NCBI GenBank assembly: GCA_037045225.1
Contig: JBAOHZ010000009.1
Location: 3,334,001 to 3,398,000, forward strand
Source of the DNA: Nitrospira sp.
Lineage (GTDB): Bacteria; Nitrospirota; Nitrospiria; Nitrospirales; Nitrospiraceae
DNA: 64,000 bases
Direction: 5' to 3'
Of this stretch, positions 1 through 7,119 are shown in pieces. The number at the start of each line of letters is the position of its first letter. The first letter of the stretch is position 1. The position numbers and the translations under genes were made by a program. The notes beneath the pieces are model-generated. The model did not search any database and was not told where the DNA came from. It was given only the letters and a program-made list of their open reading frames with translations.

Positions 1-1
1 A

Positions 2-475
2 GCCTTCTCTCGCGGCGCCACAGCCGAAGAAGTGCGGGAACTCACGCGTTTGTCGCAGGATGGGAAGCAGCAGGTGACGCAAGAGACCCTGGCGGCGGGA
101 GCCAAAGGTCTGGCCGTGATGAAGGAGGGAAAGATCGCTTCCAAGGAGGGCGCCGCGTTAGTCGGCGAAGGCATGCGTCAAGGGTACAAACCGTCGGAGC
201 TGCTGGATCTGAGCCGTGAGGTCAAGCGGCGCGGAGGGGAGTTTCGAGAAGGTCGAGTCAACATGCAGTCTCTGCGGGAGCAGGTGCGTCGTGGCGAACG
301 GGGAGATCGACTGTTTCGAGGCGAGCATGGTGATGCCGGCGGAAGGGAGCGTGGTGACCGCGGAGGAAATGCCGATCATGGTGAGCGTGTGAGAGAGGAT
401 CGAGGGGGCGGAGGCGGAGACCGCGGCGGCCGTTCTGAGCGGAGTAGCGGCGGCCACGGCGGACGGGATCACTAG
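2..475 (+). CDS. Hypothetical protein with Gly/Arg-rich tail (5' partial)
   Basis: The reading frame is open from the left edge, so the true start lies outside the window; the first in-frame start inside it is a GTG at 32. The first ~95 visible residues are charged and helical (SREVKRRGGEF, MQSLREQVRRGE). The last ~50 are low-complexity Gly/Arg/Asp/His ending in GGHGGRDH. I see no catalytic motif or membrane segment and recognise no family. The TAG stop sits at the edge of a dispersed repeat, and a hairpin terminator follows at 680-714. The coding call rests on codon bias and the matching downstream terminator. Confidence 0.6.
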   Translation, partial: AFSRGATAEEVRELTRLSQDGKQQVTQETLAAGAKGLAVMKEGKIASKEGAALVGEGMRQGYKPSELLDLSREVKRRGGEFREGRVNMQSLREQVRRGERGDRLFRGEHGDAGGRERGDRGGNADHGERVREDRGGGGGDRGGRSERSSGGHGGRDH

Positions 476-652
476 CCCGGACTCTTCATGAAGAAGCCCG
501 ACTCCGGTGCCCGATCCGCCCGTCCGGCGAGGCGGTTCTCGCTCGGCCTCCTCAACGGACTGCCAGTGCATCTGCGTTGACCTGAGGTGCGAAAAGCCTT
601 GGCGGGCTTCCGTCTCGAAGGCCTCGCGCCGGTATTCATGCATCATCCGGAC
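474..652 (-). repeat. Dispersed intergenic repeat, copy A
   Basis: Read on the minus strand, this ~175-bp stretch aligns along its whole length with 48831-49007 and 58492-58656. Ends are imperfect inverted repeats of the type CGGAyTATTCATGAA. The copies share an open frame containing RREAFETEAR and SVEEAERE. Copy A keeps it open with one extra codon near the end, and here it begins ATGATG. The stop of the upstream gene (TAG at 473-475) lies in the terminal repeat. Confidence 0.85.
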
Positions 653-679
653 GATACGACATAAGGAATGGGTTGCGCC

Positions 680-714
680 AAGGGCTGCTCCAAACGGAGT
701 GGCCCTTCTTGTTT
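680..714 (+). terminator. Rho-independent terminator
   Basis: AAGGGC at 680-685 pairs with GCCCTT at 702-707, with an inner CTCC/GGAG stem and an AAAC loop. A T-rich tail (CTTGTTTT) follows. Direction and position fit the end of the transcript of the partial gene at 2-475, with repeat copy A inside its 3' UTR. Confidence 0.65.
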
Positions 715-812
715 TCGGCACTGTGGGTGTTGTTCAGCCGGCGAGCATACCCACTCGCCTGGGAGGGTCCGGTCGAGTGAGTTGGCCGTGAGTGTGAGTG
801 GGCATAAGGAAA

Positions 813-840
813 CGGCGTCAGGGTATAGGCCCTGACGCCG
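813..840 (-). terminator. Rho-independent terminator for the 860-1165 gene
   Basis: A perfect 11-bp stem (CGGCGTCAGGG at 813-823, CCCTGACGCCG at 830-840) with a 6-base loop. On the minus strand it is followed by TTTCCTT. It lies 20 bases past the stop of the minus-strand repeat protein. Confidence 0.7.
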
Positions 841-859
841 TGTATCTGCGAGGAGAGCT

Positions 860-1165
860 TTAGCGGAAGCGGCCTCCGCGATCGGCGCGGCGGTCTTCTT
901 GACGAACATGCTGCCGGTCCAGTTGATGATCCGCCCGGCGATCCTGTTGTCGATCCATTTGCCGATCCTGTTGCCGATCTGACCGGCGATCCTGCTGTCG
1001 GTCTTCACGGCGATCATTCTGCCGGTCTTGCTGCCGGTCGGCGCGACGATCTTCCTGCCGAATGTCGAGTTGTGCGAGTGCGATCGACGGGATCACCGCC
1101 GGCGCCGTGACGGCTACAATCAGGCTGGCGATCAGTCCGACTTTCAATAGAGTGTGATGTATCAT
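860..1165 (-). CDS. Secreted Asp/Arg/Gln repeat protein
   Basis: A 101-residue protein. Residues 1-32 form a signal peptide (hydrophobic LIASLIVAVTAPAVIPSIALAQ, probable cleavage after ALA). The remainder is almost entirely D, R and Q in near-repeats such as DRQQDRRSDRQQDRQMDRQ, ending GGRFR. At DNA level it is a short tandem array with units near 15 bp. The function is unknown; such highly charged exported proteins may bind metals, nucleic acids or envelope polymers, but that is conjecture. A good RBS (GGAGGAAC) lies before the ATG on the minus strand and a strong terminator follows the gene. Array length is likely to vary between strains. Confidence 0.75.
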   Translation of the reverse strand: MIHHTLLKVGLIASLIVAVTAPAVIPSIALAQLDIRQEDRRADRQQDRQNDRREDRQQDRRSDRQQDRQMDRQQDRRADHQLDRQHVRQEDRRADRGGRFR

Positions 1166-1631
1166 GGTTCCTCCTTCTGTGAGAGAGTGTCGCGATGGGT
1201 GAGCTGCGTGGTTGTTTTTGAAGGGTGGCCTGTCGGCTCTCTCCTCCGATGGCGCGCTCCAATCAACCTGTCATGAAGTCAGACGGCAATCCGGGGAAAA
1301 GGTAAACGCCGCATACGTACCTCATCGGAAGGGAGGGGGTGTGTGTCACAGCTGCGTCAAGATAGGGTGGGTTGACGTCTGTGGCCGTATGTTGTTCGCG
1401 CGCCTGTGCGGGTATCGCGTCTACTCAGAACGAGAGGTCCGGTGATGGCATCGCAGGGACGCATCGTTCCAACGCGATAGCCGGGAGCTGCCGGGCTGAT
1501 TGATTCCTTCCTTCGGCAAAACCTATAGAATCTGCCAGTGAACGTCGGATGGTTGGTGTGCAAAATGGCATATGTGTGATTGGAAGACCTGACGCTAATT
1601 GTGCTAATTGTGGGAAGTAAGGGGGAATGCA
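1166..1631. other. Intergenic stretch without a supported gene
   Basis: Short frames here have no RBS and no recognisable product. The stretch should hold the promoter of the minus-strand repeat protein and that of the lipoprotein at 1632. The 3' end is AT-richer (TAATTGTGCTAATTGTGGG), consistent with a promoter, but I cannot fix -35 and -10 boxes. Confidence 0.4.
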
Positions 1632-2003
1632 GTGAACGGTTACTCAGCCTGCAGAGCATGGTTCGTCCCGGCGATGGTGTTATTGCTGCTTCCCACCTGG
1701 GGCTGTGTCGCGGCTGGCGACCCGGAGTTAACCGGGGTCTACCAAACATGGGACAGCGTCATTGAGCGGTGGATTGGAAAGTCCAAGCCGGATCTGATTC
1801 TGGAGCTTGGCCCGCCTCAGTTTAATAAAGAAGCCGGTGACGGGGCGGAAGAACTGGTCTGGGATATGACGGTACCCAGTATGTCGGGGTTGGCGGAAAC
1901 GTACAACACACTGCCGCTTTACGGGGGCGTAGATTGCCGCCTGCTGTTCCTCGCCGATGTGGACGGGATTATTCGATCCGGGAAGCGCGAAGGCTGCAAC
2001 TAA
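1632..2003 (+). CDS. Putative lipoprotein
   Basis: A GTG start at 1632 is preferred because AAGGGGG lies 7-9 bases upstream; an earlier in-frame ATG at 1608 has no RBS. The N-terminus has an export signal (FVPAMVLLLLP) ending in TWGC, an atypical lipobox with the candidate lipidated cysteine near residue 25. The mature part is about 100 residues, with the segment GKSKPDLILELGPPQF followed by ELVWDM, reminiscent of small SmpA/BamE-like envelope lipoproteins. A second cysteine pair near the C-terminus (DCRLLF and the final GCN) could form a disulfide. The family assignment is tentative; no neighbour suggests a pathway. Confidence 0.65.
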   Translation: MNGYSACRAWFVPAMVLLLLPTWGCVAAGDPELTGVYQTWDSVIERWIGKSKPDLILELGPPQFNKEAGDGAEELVWDMTVPSMSGLAETYNTLPLYGGVDCRLLFLADVDGIIRSGKREGCN

Positions 2004-2233
2004 ACGGGATGTGCGCATCAGATCCCATGACTGTTCACCAGCTCTCAGAGAGGTACACGATTCAACACGTGAGAGACGACGTCGGCTGACGCGGCCTGTA
2101 ATGGTCTCCCGATGGACGCCCGGGACCGAGTGTCGGTGCGGGTCGTCAGGCTGCTTCACCGATACATCTTAATCTGGAACGCACAATCACACGTGTTTGT
2201 CGGTGCAGGTTGGGACCGGTAATGGGAGAGCAC

Positions 2234-3730
2234 TCATGGGAGATAATAACGAATCGTCGTCATGACCATATGGTTTTCCCCCCACGGCTGAACACCTTGT
2301 AAATCCGACCACACGCTGCGGTGTGTGTAGGAATAGGACAGTCCAAGTGCGACGCTCCCCACATCGGAGGTGATCACCCGATACCAGAGCCCCGGCTGAA
2401 CCTGGGTGATGGTCGCATTGGCCGCCTGGCACGGCAGAGGGCCTGGATTTTCTATGGCACAGCCACTGAGGTCGGCCAAGGGAGACCCGTAGCCAATCGG
2501 TGTTCCCGCATACGAAGTTCTCGCATACTGTTCGATCCCGTAATACGCATAGAGATCCCATTCCTTGGTCGGATGCCATTCGAGTCCTCCCATGAAATGA
2601 AACGCCGCAATGGGAACAACCTTGCCTGACGGGCTTGCGACCAGATCGGCGCCGATCGTGGAGGCATAGCGTCCAATCCCTTGCCCCACAAGACCTTCAG
2701 CGATGAGATTCACCGTCGATGTCAACGGAAGCACCGCTGCGAGTCCGACTCCGCCTCCGACCGCCACATGGTTATGCGCATTTAATCGATCCCGAAAAAA
2801 TCTCATCAGCCCTTTCAATTCCCAATGCCCATAGCCGGGTTCCCACACGAGCTTCCCGATAATATCCGGCGCAAGATCGGTCGAAACCCCATTAGCGCCG
2901 GATGTGGTACTCGTGGTGAAGAAGTTAGATGGGCTCTGGGCATTGGGCGAGGTGTTGAACCCCTGCACTCCACTCGGCTGGATGACTCCGCTCACACTGG
3001 TTTCAGGGTTTTCAATCGCCACTGCCATTTGAAGGGTGGGCCCGAGGGTTTTCGTAACACGCAGTTGCCATTGCCGCGCCCAGTTGAATCCGACCACGCC
3101 CTGGAGATCAGTACTCAGCGGAATAAACTCGTTTCGTGCTTTGAGCCCGATACGATGGGTGGTGAGCAACGACCAGCCTTGACCGATTAAGAACGAGGTG
3201 CCATTGGAAAGCTCGATCGTGCTCCACAGTTGTCGTAATCGAGCATTCCAACTATTGGTCTCCAGCTCGTTCCCGGAGGTGGAGCTGCCGAGAAAGTCGA
3301 CTTCGACATAGCCGGTAATGGCGGTGTTCCGATAGTGTCCTTCCCCCAACAGGTTCAGCCGTGAGCCACGAGCCGTACCTCGAAATTCCTGCAGATGACT
3401 GTTGGCCGACCCCTGCAGTGGAATGTTGCCGAACGTACTTTGCACGTCGGCATTCTCGTTGGCAGAACGGATCACCGCGGTGGCATCGAAAAACCCGCCA
3501 GGCGAAAAAGAGACACCTTTGTACTGAAACTTCTGGAATCCTCGCCCCGCAATCAGTTCCTCGGTCGCAGCCACGGGCGCAACCGCTGATGGCTCGATAT
3601 CCGCCGATGGCTCGGTATCCGTGGCCCCAGGAGTGTTCGGCACGGCGGAGCTCTCCGCCCATGCGTCTTCATGCAGGAGCACGAGCGCCACGCACGCGAG
3701 GAGTCCCCAACCGCATCGATGATGCGTCAT
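2234..3730 (-). CDS. DcaP-like outer-membrane porin
   Basis: A 498-residue protein with a signal peptide (LLACVALVLLHEDAWA). An Ala/Pro/Glu-rich segment follows to about residue 60. Then comes a long beta-barrel with alternating aromatic and polar strands, for example GGFFDATAVIRSANENADV, GSRLNLLGEG and TAITGYVEVDFLG. This arrangement resembles the DcaP family of trimeric porins, which pass small organic acids or peptides across the outer membrane. The C-terminus reads TTIRYYLP, without the classical terminal Phe. GGAAGG lies 5 bases before the ATG. The upstream 30 bases separate it from the 49-codon remnant of an IS orfA, so the present promoter may lie in old IS sequence. Substrate is unknown. 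Confidence 0.75.
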   Translation of the reverse strand: MTHHRCGWGLLACVALVLLHEDAWAESSAVPNTPGATDTEPSADIEPSAVAPVAATEELIAGRGFQKFQYKGVSFSPGGFFDATAVIRSANENADVQSTFGNIPLQGSANSHLQEFRGTARGSRLNLLGEGHYRNTAITGYVEVDFLGSSTSGNELETNSWNARLRQLWSTIELSNGTSFLIGQGWSLLTTHRIGLKARNEFIPLSTDLQGVVGFNWARQWQLRVTKTLGPTLQMAVAIENPETSVSGVIQPSGVQGFNTSPNAQSPSNFFTTSTTSGANGVSTDLAPDIIGKLVWEPGYGHWELKGLMRFFRDRLNAHNHVAVGGGVGLAAVLPLTSTVNLIAEGLVGQGIGRYASTIGADLVASPSGKVVPIAAFHFMGGLEWHPTKEWDLYAYYGIEQYARTSYAGTPIGYGSPLADLSGCAIENPGPLPCQAANATITQVQPGLWYRVITSDVGSVALGLSYSYTHRSVWSDLQGVQPWGENHMVMTTIRYYLP

Positions 3731-3759
3731 GGCCCTTCCATCATCGTCGGGAATCGATC

Positions 3760-3909
3760 CTATTCTTGGCCGCTAGGTTGGCGGCGGCGTCTGTCTCGCT
3801 GTGCGTCGCGAAGCGCCCGTCGCAGAAGCCCCGTCACCATCTTCACCACCAACGCAATCGGTCGTACGGTCGTCCAGTGTTCAATGGGGTCGATTGCACC
3901 TGCGGTCAT
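3760..3909 (-). pseudogene. Decayed IS3-type orfA N-terminus
   Basis: This 49-codon frame starts MTAGAIDPIEHWT and aligns with the start of the IS orfA at 27509-27808 (MASALTEPIERST): PIE, T, R, and L-V are conserved, then similarity fades into an Arg-rich stretch. The upstream DNA also matches: the segment from the start codon out to AGGTGGTCTCAATT (about 3910-3965) corresponds to 27809-27865. So this is the end of the same or a sister element, truncated. It retains its RBS (GAGGAGGTGGGG) and lies directly upstream of the porin gene on the same strand. Confidence 0.6.
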
Positions 3910-3965
3910 CGCCCCACCTCCTCAGTCCTCTTGGGACCCGGTCTTAGAAGGTGGTCTCAATTCCA

Positions 3966-4593
3966 AGCAGCGCAGGGCGCAACGAGGCTGTCTCAGGAGG
4001 CATCTGTTGTCCACATGCCTTGCGATGAGCAAGGTCTTATGAGTTCGGTTCAAGCAACATCCTTGCCCGCAACGATTTCCGTTCGACCCATGTCGGTACA
4101 TGGCACAACCCTCCTGCGAACTATGCAGCGGCTGGACTGCTGGCCTCTCTAGAGAGGACCCACCTACGTATTCCTCACCGCGCTGCCACACCCTCACTGA
4201 AGCGGAATAGCAATGAGCGCACTGTGCGTAATCGCTCATCTTTTCTCTCGCCGGGCGACGATCGCACACTGCCGTGTGCTGAACGCGCACGGTCGACTTG
4301 CGCGTTCCAGAGATCCCGTGATGGTCTCGCTGAATTGGCCAGAGCATGCAGGCCCCTCTCAGCAGCTGAAACCATGCTCACAAGGAATAGACCAACCTCC
4401 GCGACGAAAGCGGTCATCCAGAAACTGATTCCTGCCGAGGCCTTCTTGGGAATATCTGCCGAGGAATATCTAATCGATATTTCACTGACGGGCGGATCAG
4501 TCTTGTAGTCAAACAAAGTGATGAGTAGACTTCGCCCTATGGCCCGTTCACCTTGCAGTGAAATGCTCAGTGTACTGGGTTGCGGAACCAGCG
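3966..4593. other. Degenerate stretch without a supported gene
   Basis: This region lies between an IS remnant and the first RHS remnant. A minus-strand frame at 4175-4516 has one hydrophobic segment (FWMTAFVAEVGLFLVSMV) but starts with TTG, lacks an RBS and ends in a low-complexity tail, so I do not call it. The composition suggests accumulated debris. Confidence 0.4.
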
Positions 4594-5344
4594 CCAGGCA
4601 TCCCTTGCTGCTGGATCCACAGGCCTTTGCCTATGATGCGGTGGGGAGCAGAACGACCGGCGGGTGAGTCGTGAACCCAATCAACTCACCGCGGATGCGA
4701 ACTTTGCGTATCAATATGACGACAATGGCAATCTGACGAGAAAGACGCTGCTGACGACGGGGAACTCTACTCGGTTACGTACGATGCGTAGGGGAATACT
4801 CTCGACTCACCCGGTGCGATGAGCAGTCGTATACGTATGCGAGACGGGAGTTGGATCAAGAGACAGGACTGTATTACTACCGGGCGAGGTATTATGACGC
4901 GGTGACGGGGAGGTTTGTGCAAAAGGATCCAATTGGTTCCTTATGTTGGGGATGTAAATCTATATGCTTATACAGATGGAGACCCAATTAATGGCATTGA
5001 TCCATTAGGGTTGTTCAATCCGGTCAAAGGAGCGAGTGTACTTCTCAACGCTAGGATTGCAGGGATTTCAGCAGCCTCTGGCGTTGCCAAGATTTTGGTC
5101 ACTGCTGGCATTTTACCAGCGGGAACTACTGGAGTTGGTGCACGCTCCGCCTAGAGCGCCCTATCTTTGGGGAACATGGAACATAAAATCTGCGAGAGCA
5201 GTAGCGGACAGAGCGCTTCAGCAGTGGCAAGAGTCAATTTGTGCAGATTGCTCACAAGCAACCTGGAAAAATCTCTATCACGCACGTCCTGGCGGTACCA
5301 ATTGTGCCGGCCCAGATGGCCAATGGGCCGTGGGACTATATTAA
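4594..5344 (+). pseudogene. RHS-repeat protein remnant 1 with toxin-like tip
   Basis: The stretch encodes pieces of an RHS/YD-repeat protein in shifted frames: FAYDAVGSRTT, FAYQYDDNGNLTRKT, then the conserved RHS core QETGLYYYRARYYDA and GRFVQKDPIG. A frameshift after QKDPIG moves the frame to NLYAYTDGDPINGIDPLGL, which normally closes the RHS core. A variable tip follows (SVLLNARIAG...). A second shift leads to a Trp/Cys-rich end (WGTWNIKSARAVADRA ... CADCSQATWKNL ... GQWAVGLY). In intact polymorphic toxins this C-terminal tip is the effector. Here the frameshifts and missing N-terminus indicate an inactive orphan tip. It is followed by a small membrane-protein gene in immunity-gene position. 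Confidence 0.75.
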
Positions 5345-5416
5345 GAGCCAAGGTTGATGGAGATTCTTCTCAGAGCGGGGATACTTTAAGTCTTCTCGAC
5401 CACCGACGGGTAACAA

Positions 5417-5578
5417 ATGATGGATGTTATTGTGATCCTTGTGGAGGTAGTAGCGGCGCTTGCCATTTTGCTTTATGCCACCTGGCTCGTAGTTTCTAGA
5501 ATTCAACGAGGAGAATCAAAATCACTAAGTTTCAGAGAGTGGCTTAAGCACATCTTTGAGGCGCTTTGGGGGTTATAG
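5417..5578 (+). CDS. Small membrane protein, candidate immunity protein
   Basis: A 53-residue protein beginning MMDVIVILVEVVAALAIL. One long hydrophobic segment (residues 4-23) is followed by a basic/polar tail (SRIQRGESKSLSFREW). It sits 72 bases past the RHS remnant 1 tip, exactly where RHS loci keep the immunity gene for the adjacent toxin. A second, better-preserved tip/immunity pair follows at 5613-6665. The role in immunity is inferred from position only; no family is recognised. Either of two adjacent ATG codons (5417, 5420) could be the start, with a weak GACGGG upstream. Confidence 0.5.
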   Translation: MMDVIVILVEVVAALAILLYATWLVVSRIQRGESKSLSFREWLKHIFEALWGL

Positions 5579-5612
5579 ATATGGTGTCGTTTTACCAAGG
5601 CTGCAATGAACT

Positions 5613-6329
5613 CCTGCCTACGATCCCGCCAGTCAGGTGACCAATATTTTGCATCAATTCACGTCCACCAGCACCCAGATCAACAAGGCGGACTATGTCT
5701 ACAACCTTGTCGGCAATCGCACGAGTCTGACGGACAGAAGAGGTCATCAGGCCTTCGGGTATGATCAGCTGGACCGCACGACCTCTGCGAGTCACCCGCT
5801 GCTGCTCGACTCGCCTGGTGCGGCGGACCAACCCTATACGTATACCGGGCGGGAGTTGGATTCAGAGACGGGACTGTATTACTACCGGGCGCGGTACTAT
5901 GATGCGACGACGGGAAGGTTCTTGCAGAAGGATTCGATCGGGGTACTAAATAGTTCGAATCTCTATCCTTACACTCGGAATAACCCTATGAACCTCTTAG
6001 ATCCACTGGGTCTAATCGAAACCACAGTCGACGCTGCGATCAGGAATGCCATTGCGAGAGGAAATACAAAAGAACTGCAGGAGGTGATTGAAGTTGGAGG
6101 GGACACGGCGTCACCCGGAGCTAGAGAAGCTGCGAAGAGGGCAATCGAAAGACTTACGACAGAAGCTGAGAAAATAATCGTCAAAGAATGCAAAGGATCA
6201 ATCAGGTCAGAGTTTCCGGAGGAGCTTAGAAAGAAAACGCTCGAAGAAATATTTGAGCTTGCCAAGAAGGGTGATGTAGCCGCACGGAAAGCCAGTAAAC
6301 TCTTGACTGATAATCGATTTAAGAAGTGA
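5613..6329 (+). pseudogene. Orphan RHS core plus toxin tip
   Basis: An uninterrupted frame (first start-like codon GTG 5637, no RBS). It encodes the end of an RHS protein: YD-type repeats, then the RHS-associated core (YTYTGRELDSETGLYYYRAR, YYDATTGRFLQKDSIG, NPMNLLDPLGL), then a ~105-residue variable tip. The tip is Lys/Glu-rich and helical, ending in SIRSEFPEELRKKTLEEI ... ARKASKLLTDNRFKK, an ending I know from other polymorphic-toxin tips but whose activity I cannot assign. The N-terminal thousand or so residues of a true RHS protein are absent. I read it as a displaced tip cassette: silent unless recombined behind a full-length RHS gene. The cognate immunity gene follows after 9 bases. Confidence 0.75.
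5622..5810 (+). repeat. 189-bp direct repeat, copy 1 (RHS segment)
   Basis: Equal in length and roughly 85 percent identical by eye to 6664-6852. It encodes DPASQVTNILHQ ... YVYNLVGNRTSLTDRRG ... FGYDQLDRTTSASHPLLLD, a piece of RHS-repeat region. The two copies flank the toxin-tip and DUF4288 cassette. Confidence 0.8.
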
Positions 6330-6338
6330 GATTAGACA

Positions 6339-6665
6339 ATGTGGTATTCAGCTTGCGTGTTTATGAAGGGAGTGCACATTATTACTCCACCGATTGAACC
6401 GTTCTGGGAAGAATCAATTGTCCTAATAGATGCCCCTGACGCTTCAGCAGCGATGAGTAAGGCCGAAGAAATTGGAAGGTCTAAAGAACACAGATATTAT
6501 GTCGGTGAACCATCTCGCCACGAGATTCATTGGGGATTTGTTCGAGTAGAGCGGATCTTTGAGATAGATTGTTCAGGGTTCTTATCCGGGTTAGAAGTGT
6601 TTTCGCGGTTCTTGCGCGATAGTGAGGCTCAGAGCCTTCTTACACCATTCGATGACGAGAGATGA
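6339..6665 (+). CDS. DUF4288-like protein, probable immunity protein for the RHS tip
   Basis: A 108-residue protein starting MWYSACVFMKGVHI. The pattern MWYSA..., FWEESIVLIDAPDASAAMSKAEEIGR and HWGFVRVERIFEI matches the DUF4288 family, small soluble proteins often found beside polymorphic toxins. It starts 9 bases after the RHS tip stop, the standard toxin/immunity arrangement. Its stop codon overlaps the first bases of the second 189-bp repeat at 6664, so tip and immunity gene form a cassette bracketed by direct repeats. The immunity role is inferred from family and position. The frame is intact although the neighbouring RHS blocks are broken, as expected if loss of immunity would have been harmful. 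Confidence 0.7.
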   Translation: MWYSACVFMKGVHIITPPIEPFWEESIVLIDAPDASAAMSKAEEIGRSKEHRYYVGEPSRHEIHWGFVRVERIFEIDCSGFLSGLEVFSRFLRDSEAQSLLTPFDDER

Positions 6666-7025
6666 TCCCGCCACCCAGGTCACGAACATCCTGCATGAAC
6701 TCACGGCCACCAGCATGCCCATCAACAAAGCCGATTATGTCTATAACCCTGTCGGCAATCGGACAAGTCTGACGGATCGCAGAGGGAATCAGGCCTTCGG
6801 CTACGATCAGCTGGACCGCACGACCTCTGCGAGTCACCCATTGCTGCTCGACCCGCAAGCCTTCGCCTATGATCCAGTGGGCAACAGAACGACCAATGGC
6901 AGCGTCGTCAATGCCGGGAACTAACTCACGGCCGATGCGAACGTTGCCTGTCAGTGCGACGACAGTGGCCACCTCACGCACAAGGCGTTCTGGGCATCGA
7001 CTACAATGGCGGGAAAAGGTTAACA
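6664..7025 (+). pseudogene. RHS-repeat remnant 3, with direct repeat copy 2 (6664-6852)
   Basis: The first 189 bases repeat 5622-5810. Beyond it comes QAFAYDPVGNRTTNGSVVNAGN and a stop at 6922-6924, then decayed sequence still recognisable as DDSGHLTHKAF. Segments also match the start of remnant 1 (4594 onward: HPLLLDPQAFAYDAVG). No start codon or RBS is present. This is a leftover of a duplicated RHS repeat region. Confidence 0.7.
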
Positions 7026-7119
7026 ATGTCACTGACCGCAGTCTCAGATGATGATGTGAGAGGCAAGCCGGTGTTCGCTCTGACGTGGTAAGACCAGAGG
7101 AAGGAGGCCTGGAACCCGT

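Noticed and set aside
4175..4516. Minus-strand frame of 113 residues with one hydrophobic segment
   Set aside because: It starts with TTG, has no RBS and ends in low-complexity Arg/Ser sequence in a debris region; support is too weak.
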